This document shows positions 60,290-64,000 of a stretch of DNA of 64,000 nucleotides, piece after piece. Where the stretch lies: NCBI GenBank assembly GCA_017792445.1, contig CP051232.1, forward strand, positions 434,001 to 498,000. The letters are read 5' to 3'. Under the pieces are notes generated by a model. It worked only from the letters and a program-made list of their open reading frames with translations, was not told the DNA's origin and ran no database searches. This stretch comes from Maritimibacter sp. GTDB taxonomy: Bacteria > Pseudomonadota > Alphaproteobacteria > Rhodobacterales > Rhodobacteraceae. The first letter of the stretch is position 1, and each line of letters begins with the position of its first letter. The translations under genes were made by a program, and so were the position numbers.

Positions 60290-61927
60290 TCAGTTGGCCT
60301 GACGCCGCAGGAAGGCCGGAATCTCGATCCGCTCCTGTTCCGGATCCAGTTCCATCTCTTCTTCCGGAGCCGTCACCGGGGGCTGCCGGCGGACCGACGG
60401 CTGCGGTTTCGCAGCGGTTGCGGCCTCTCCGGAATGCCCTGTCATGCGGCCGATCAGCGTGTTGATCCCGAAGCGCGGCTTCTCTGCCGGCTGCTCTGCG
60501 GCAGCGGGCTGAGGCTCGGCCACCGCTTGCGGACGCGGGCGCGGGCTGTTCTTCACGGCGTTCTGCAGACGTGTCAGCATCTCGGGCGACGGAGCGCTCG
60601 ACTTCGGCGCCACGAACTCGGCCGGCTGGGGTTCTTCGTAGTAGTGATCTTCCGCGACGGCGGTCGGCGCGGCAGCCACAGCTTGCGGCTGGTACGCCGG
60701 CGGCGGCAGGTCATCAGCGTCGTCGAAGAGGTTTCCCGTCTCGTCCTCGGCACCGTGGGTGTCCATACCTTCAAAGGTCGGCTGTTCGGCCTCGAACGTC
60801 GCGACCTTGGCCGCGGCGGCAGCAGCCGGGACGTGCTGGTCCTCGGCGGCTATCTTCTGGGCCGCAGGAAACCCGGCCTCGAACTTTTCTTCGACCTCCT
60901 CTGCCGTATGGAGCGGTTCGGAGAGACGGCGGCGCGGAACCGGGATCTCGGCGACATTCTCGGAGGCGTCGATGCCGGTGGCGACGACGGAGACGCGCAT
61001 GCGGCCTTCCATCTGGTCCTCCAGCGTCGAGCCGACGATGATGTTGGCCTCTGCGTCCACTTCCTCGCGGATGCGGTTCGCGGCTTCGTCGAGTTCGAAC
61101 AGGGTCAGGTCGTGGCCGCCGGTGATGTTGATCAGCACGCCGCGGGCACCGCGAAGCGAGATCTCGTCCAGCAGCGGGTTCGCGATGGCCTTCTCGGCGG
61201 CCTGGATCGCGCGATCCTCGCCCTCGGCCTCGCCGGTCCCCATCATCGCCTTGCCCATTTCGTCCATCACGGCGCGAACGTCGGCAAAGTCGAGGTTGAT
61301 GAGACCCGGGCGGACCATCAGGTCGGTCACGCCCTTGACGCCCTGGTACAGCACGTCGTCCGCCATCGAGAACGCCTCGGTAAAGGTCGTCTTCTCGTTA
61401 GCGAGGCGGAACAGGTTCTGGTTCGGGATGATGATCAGCGTGTCGACCATCTTCTGCAGATTTTCCACGCCGTCCTCGGCCTGGCGCATCCGCTTGGCGC
61501 CTTCGAACTGGAAGGGCTTGGTAACGACGCCGACGGTCAGAACGCCCAGTTCACGGGCGGCCTGCGCGATGATCGGAGCAGCACCCGTCCCGGTGCCGCC
61601 GCCCATCCCGGCGGTGATGAAGCACATGTGTGCGCCGGCGAGGTGATCGACGATCTCCTCGATGGTCTCTTCCGCGGCCGCGGCCCCGACGGAGGGGCGG
61701 GCACCGGCGCCGAGACCTTCGGTCACTTTCACACCAATCTGGATCCGCGAGGCAGCGCGGCTCTGAGACAGCGCCTGGGCGTCCGTATTCGCAACGACGA
61801 ATTCGACACCTTCAAGCTGCTTCTCGATCATGTTGTTGACGGCGTTCCCACCGGCGCCGCCGACACCGAAGACCGTAATACGGGGCTTCAGGTCCTCACG
61901 TTCGGGCATCTGCAAATTCAAAGTCAT
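60290..61927 (-). CDS. ftsZ: Cell division GTPase FtsZ
   Basis: A 545-residue tubulin homologue. GTP-binding [14 protein letters not shown] near the start, tubulin signature [20 protein letters not shown], and the T7-loop [21 protein letters not shown] long Ala/Pro-rich linker (about 330-520) ends in the conserved tail [13 protein letters not shown] 61927 is used because it gives [17 protein letters not shown]; the longer frame adds 22 residues of leader sequence. It is 173 bp downstream of ftsA. Confidence 0.95.
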   Translation of the reverse strand: MTLNLQMPEREDLKPRITVFGVGGAGGNAVNNMIEKQLEGVEFVVANTDAQALSQSRAASRIQIGVKVTEGLGAGARPSVGAAAAEETIEEIVDHLAGAHMCFITAGMGGGTGTGAAPIIAQAARELGVLTVGVVTKPFQFEGAKRMRQAEDGVENLQKMVDTLIIIPNQNLFRLANEKTTFTEAFSMADDVLYQGVKGVTDLMVRPGLINLDFADVRAVMDEMGKAMMGTGEAEGEDRAIQAAEKAIANPLLDEISLRGARGVLINITGGHDLTLFELDEAANRIREEVDAEANIIVGSTLEDQMEGRMRVSVVATGIDASENVAEIPVPRRRLSEPLHTAEEVEEKFEAGFPAAQKIAAEDQHVPAAAAAAKVATFEAEQPTFEGMDTHGAEDETGNLFDDADDLPPPAYQPQAVAAAPTAVAEDHYYEEPQPAEFVAPKSSAPSPEMLTRLQNAVKNSPRPRPQAVAEPQPAAAEQPAEKPRFGINTLIGRMTGHSGEAATAAKPQPSVRRQPPVTAPEEEMELDPEQERIEIPAFLRRQAN

Positions 61928-62100
61928 CCTCTTTCCGCCTGCTCTATGTCCGCCCGGGTATGGCCCAGGTCCGCCTCGGTTGACATCGACCATACCGACT
62001 CACCGACGGAAGGTCACGAGAAAAACAAAATTCGCCACAAAATATCGAAGGTATTTCACGGCTAGCGGCGGGATATGGTCAGCTCAACGACATATTGTGT

Positions 62101-63435
62101 CTACCAATTGTCTTTGAACCATTTCACCGCGCGCCGCAGCGATCTGGCAGGGTACCGTTCCATCGGCATTTCGAAGTCCCACCACTCGTCCTGCGGATGC
62201 GCCGCGAAAAGCGCCAGCCCCACACACGACGCGAAAGCTGCACCGGTTGCGGCCTGAGGTAAACCCTGAACTCGCAAGGGGCGTCCGATGCGCACCTGAT
62301 TGCCGAGGATCTTGGGCGCAAGGCCGTCAAGGCCGGGAATCTGCGAGGCTCCGCCCGTCAACACGATCTGTTGACTGGGCAGATGTTCGAATCCTGCTGC
62401 ATCGAGCCTTTCCCGGACCTCTTCGAGAATCTCCTCGACACGAGGGCGCATGATGCCGATCAGCTCGGCCCGGCTGACGGTGCGGCGGTCGTGTTCCCAG
62501 TCGCCCGTGTCGCCGCCGATCTCGATCCGCTCGCGGTCGTCCATGCCGGTCGCCACCACCCCGCCGAACACCGTTTTGATGCGCTCGGCGGTGGCCAGCG
62601 ACACCTGCAGACCCTTCGAGATGTCCGAGGTCACATGCTCGCCGCCCAGACGGACGCTGTCGGCATAGATCATGTGCTTCTTCATGAAGATCGAGATGCC
62701 GGTCGACCCGCCGCCCATGTCGACACAGGCCGCGCCCAGTTCCTGCTCGTCCTCGACCAGCGAGGAGATGCCCGAGGTATAGGCCGAGTTGGCGATCCCG
62801 GCGAGTTCCATGTCGCAGCGCTTGATGCAGTACAGCAGGTTCTGCACCGCGTCGCCGTCGATGGTCATCATGTGCATGTCGCAGGCAAGGCGGTTGCCGA
62901 TCTGGCCGCGCGGATCGCCAAGACCCGAGCGGTGATCCAGCGCGAAGTTCACCGGCTGGGCGTGCAGCACATGCCGCCCCTCGCCGTAATCGGGCACGTC
63001 GCACGACGCCAGAACGCGGGCGACGTCCTGTTCGGTCACGCTGCTTTCATGCAGTTCGATAAAACCGGCAAGGCCATAGCTGCGCGGGTTGGCGCCGGAC
63101 AGGCAGGCAATGACGTGATCGACGCGGACGCCAGCCATCTTCTGCGCCGCCTGCACGGCGGTGCGGATCGCGCGCTCGGTCTCGTTCATCGCGGACACCT
63201 CGCCGAAGCGAACGCCACGCGACCGGGTGGTCGCCGCGCCGATCACGCGGAAGGCGCTTTGCCCCGCCAGCGAGCCGACGCCATCGCTTTCGCGGTACTG
63301 CTCGGGTCCGTCGAACCGCAGCACCAGGCAGGCGATCTTGGACGTGCCGATGTCCAGGATTGCGATCACGCCCCGTTGCAACGCGGCCTTGCGCATGGCC
63401 CGCATCGCGCGCTGGGAGTCGTAGAAGTCCGTCAT
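62101..63435 (-). CDS. ftsA: Cell division protein FtsA
   Basis: A 444-residue actin-like protein that anchors FtsZ to the membrane. Nucleotide motifs are VIAILDIGTSKIACLV near 23-38, ELGAACVDMGGGSTGISIF, and IVLTGGASQIPGLDGLAPKIL. The C-terminal tail SLRRAVKWFKDNW is an amphipathic membrane-targeting helix. It overlaps ftsQ by 4 bp (ATGA). Confidence 0.95.
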   Translation of the reverse strand: MTDFYDSQRAMRAMRKAALQRGVIAILDIGTSKIACLVLRFDGPEQYRESDGVGSLAGQSAFRVIGAATTRSRGVRFGEVSAMNETERAIRTAVQAAQKMAGVRVDHVIACLSGANPRSYGLAGFIELHESSVTEQDVARVLASCDVPDYGEGRHVLHAQPVNFALDHRSGLGDPRGQIGNRLACDMHMMTIDGDAVQNLLYCIKRCDMELAGIANSAYTSGISSLVEDEQELGAACVDMGGGSTGISIFMKKHMIYADSVRLGGEHVTSDISKGLQVSLATAERIKTVFGGVVATGMDDRERIEIGGDTGDWEHDRRTVSRAELIGIMRPRVEEILEEVRERLDAAGFEHLPSQQIVLTGGASQIPGLDGLAPKILGNQVRIGRPLRVQGLPQAATGAAFASCVGLALFAAHPQDEWWDFEMPMERYPARSLRRAVKWFKDNW

Positions 63436-64000
63436 TGCAGTATGTCTCCCAGTTCTATGCCCTTGATCATGTGCAGGTTCGCCACCGCGTCAGGCCGCAT
63501 CCGCAACGTCGCCCGGTCCGGGTTCCGCATGTCCACTGCCGCCAGATCGCGTTCCAGCAAATCCTGCGCCTCGTGCAGCGCCATCACCCGCTCCAGCGCG
63601 ATCACGGGGTTGTCCTCGGGCAGCATGATCCGTTGGTCGCGGTCCAGCACGATGTCCCAGCGGCGCTCGCCCATCCGGACGATGCCGCGCAGCCGGTCGA
63701 CGATCGGCCCGGCAGCCGCGTACAGCTTCAGCGCTTCGGGCACTTCGGTGTCGGCGCCGATCCCCGCGATCAGCGGCAGGTCACCGCGACGCCCGCGTTC
63801 TTCCAGCGCCGCGACGCGGCGCCCCTGCCCGTCCAGCAGTTCCAGCAATCCCGGCGCGCGCCAGACGACCGCCGGCAAACGCTCGGTCACAGCCAGTTCC
63901 AGCACCCCGCCCGGCCGCACCCGCAGATCGGCACGGGCCACGGCGTCAAGCTGCTCGACGACTTTCTGCATCGCCACGAGATCGATATCGAAAGAGCTGA
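63432..64000 (-). CDS. ftsQ: Cell division protein FtsQ, C-terminal part (5' end outside window)
   Basis: The frame stays open to the window edge. Visible residues include RVRPGGVLELAVTERLPAVVWRAPG and VEQLDAVARADL, matching the beta domain of FtsQ (VxExxPxAxW), and the C-terminal MIKGIELGDILQ. The N-terminal helix and POTRA domain lie outside the window. The stop overlaps ftsA (ATGA), the usual ftsQ-ftsA order. Confidence 0.9.
   Translation of the reverse strand, partial: SSFDIDLVAMQKVVEQLDAVARADLRVRPGGVLELAVTERLPAVVWRAPGLLELLDGQGRRVAALEERGRRGDLPLIAGIGADTEVPEALKLYAAAGPIVDRLRGIVRMGERRWDIVLDRDQRIMLPEDNPVIALERVMALHEAQDLLERDLAAVDMRNPDRATLRMRPDAVANLHMIKGIELGDILQ

Noticed and set aside
60434-62065. 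543-codon plus-strand frame opposite ftsZ
   Set aside because: FtsZ is certain on the other strand; this frame is an antisense shadow.
1-64000. CRISPR arrays, rRNA genes and replication origins
   Set aside because: No regularly spaced direct repeats, rRNA-like sequence or DnaA-box cluster was seen anywhere in the window.

Overview
The window looks like a chromosomal segment of a Rhodobacteraceae (Roseobacter-group) alphaproteobacterium. The basis is GC-rich coding sequence, an alphaproteobacterial ftsQ-ftsA-ftsZ-lpxC-bamD-recN block, an Na+-translocating NQR operon with apbE and nqrM beside it, and several periplasmic-binding-protein ABC systems. Genus and species cannot be read from the sequence.

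Layout. (1) 1-7035: a carbohydrate or polyol ABC transporter operon on the minus strand (binding protein, two permeases, a tiny membrane protein, two UgpC/MalK-type ATPases, then the start of a dihydroxyacetone-kinase-like dhaK cut by the window edge). It is divergent from a LacI-family repressor gene, and two identical 16-bp palindromic boxes lie between them. (2) 7032-15134: a CBS-domain protein, a small membrane protein, nqrM and apbE (minus), divergent from nqrABCDEF (plus), which ends at a clear intrinsic terminator. (3) About 15.2-41.4 kb: an accessory region, probably a composite genomic island next to tRNA-Ser(UGA). Its right end carries two tyrosine-recombinase genes with small DNA-binding proteins. 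Its interior carries one intact IS3-family (IS407-type) element, two truncated IS remnants, and a dense set of cell-envelope, peptidase and regulator genes. (4) 41.7-48.4 kb: core genes on the plus strand: a SPOR-domain lipoprotein, a D-Ala-D-Ala carboxypeptidase, tmk-holB-tatD-MBL hydrolase, and an AEC-family transporter. (5) 48.4-54.0 kb: a polyamine/opine-type ABC transporter operon (minus) with an embedded DUF1330 gene. (6) 54.2-64.0 kb: a TPR protein, an SDR dehydrogenase, a TauE-type exporter, then recN, bamD, lpxC, ftsZ, ftsA and the 3' part of ftsQ.

The part most likely to hold something undescribed is 18.1-36.9 kb. A four-component set occurs there twice with different accessory genes: an AraC-family regulator, a CPBP intramembrane protease, an alpha/beta-hydrolase peptidase with a TAP-like C-terminus and no signal peptide, and a 287-residue secreted SH3b protein. 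The two peptidases are clear paralogues, and the two SH3b proteins are clear paralogues of identical length. The C-terminal domain of the SH3b proteins recurs in a small lipoprotein in the second copy. Around these sit an L,D-transpeptidase, an LprI/MliC-like lysozyme inhibitor, a META-SH3b protein, a secreted amidase translationally coupled to a two-DTG aspartic protease with a PDZ domain, and a Hint-domain protein. Together they suggest envelope remodelling or protection, but the function is inference.

Coordinates and motifs were read by eye. No similarity search, signal-peptide prediction or composition calculation was run.
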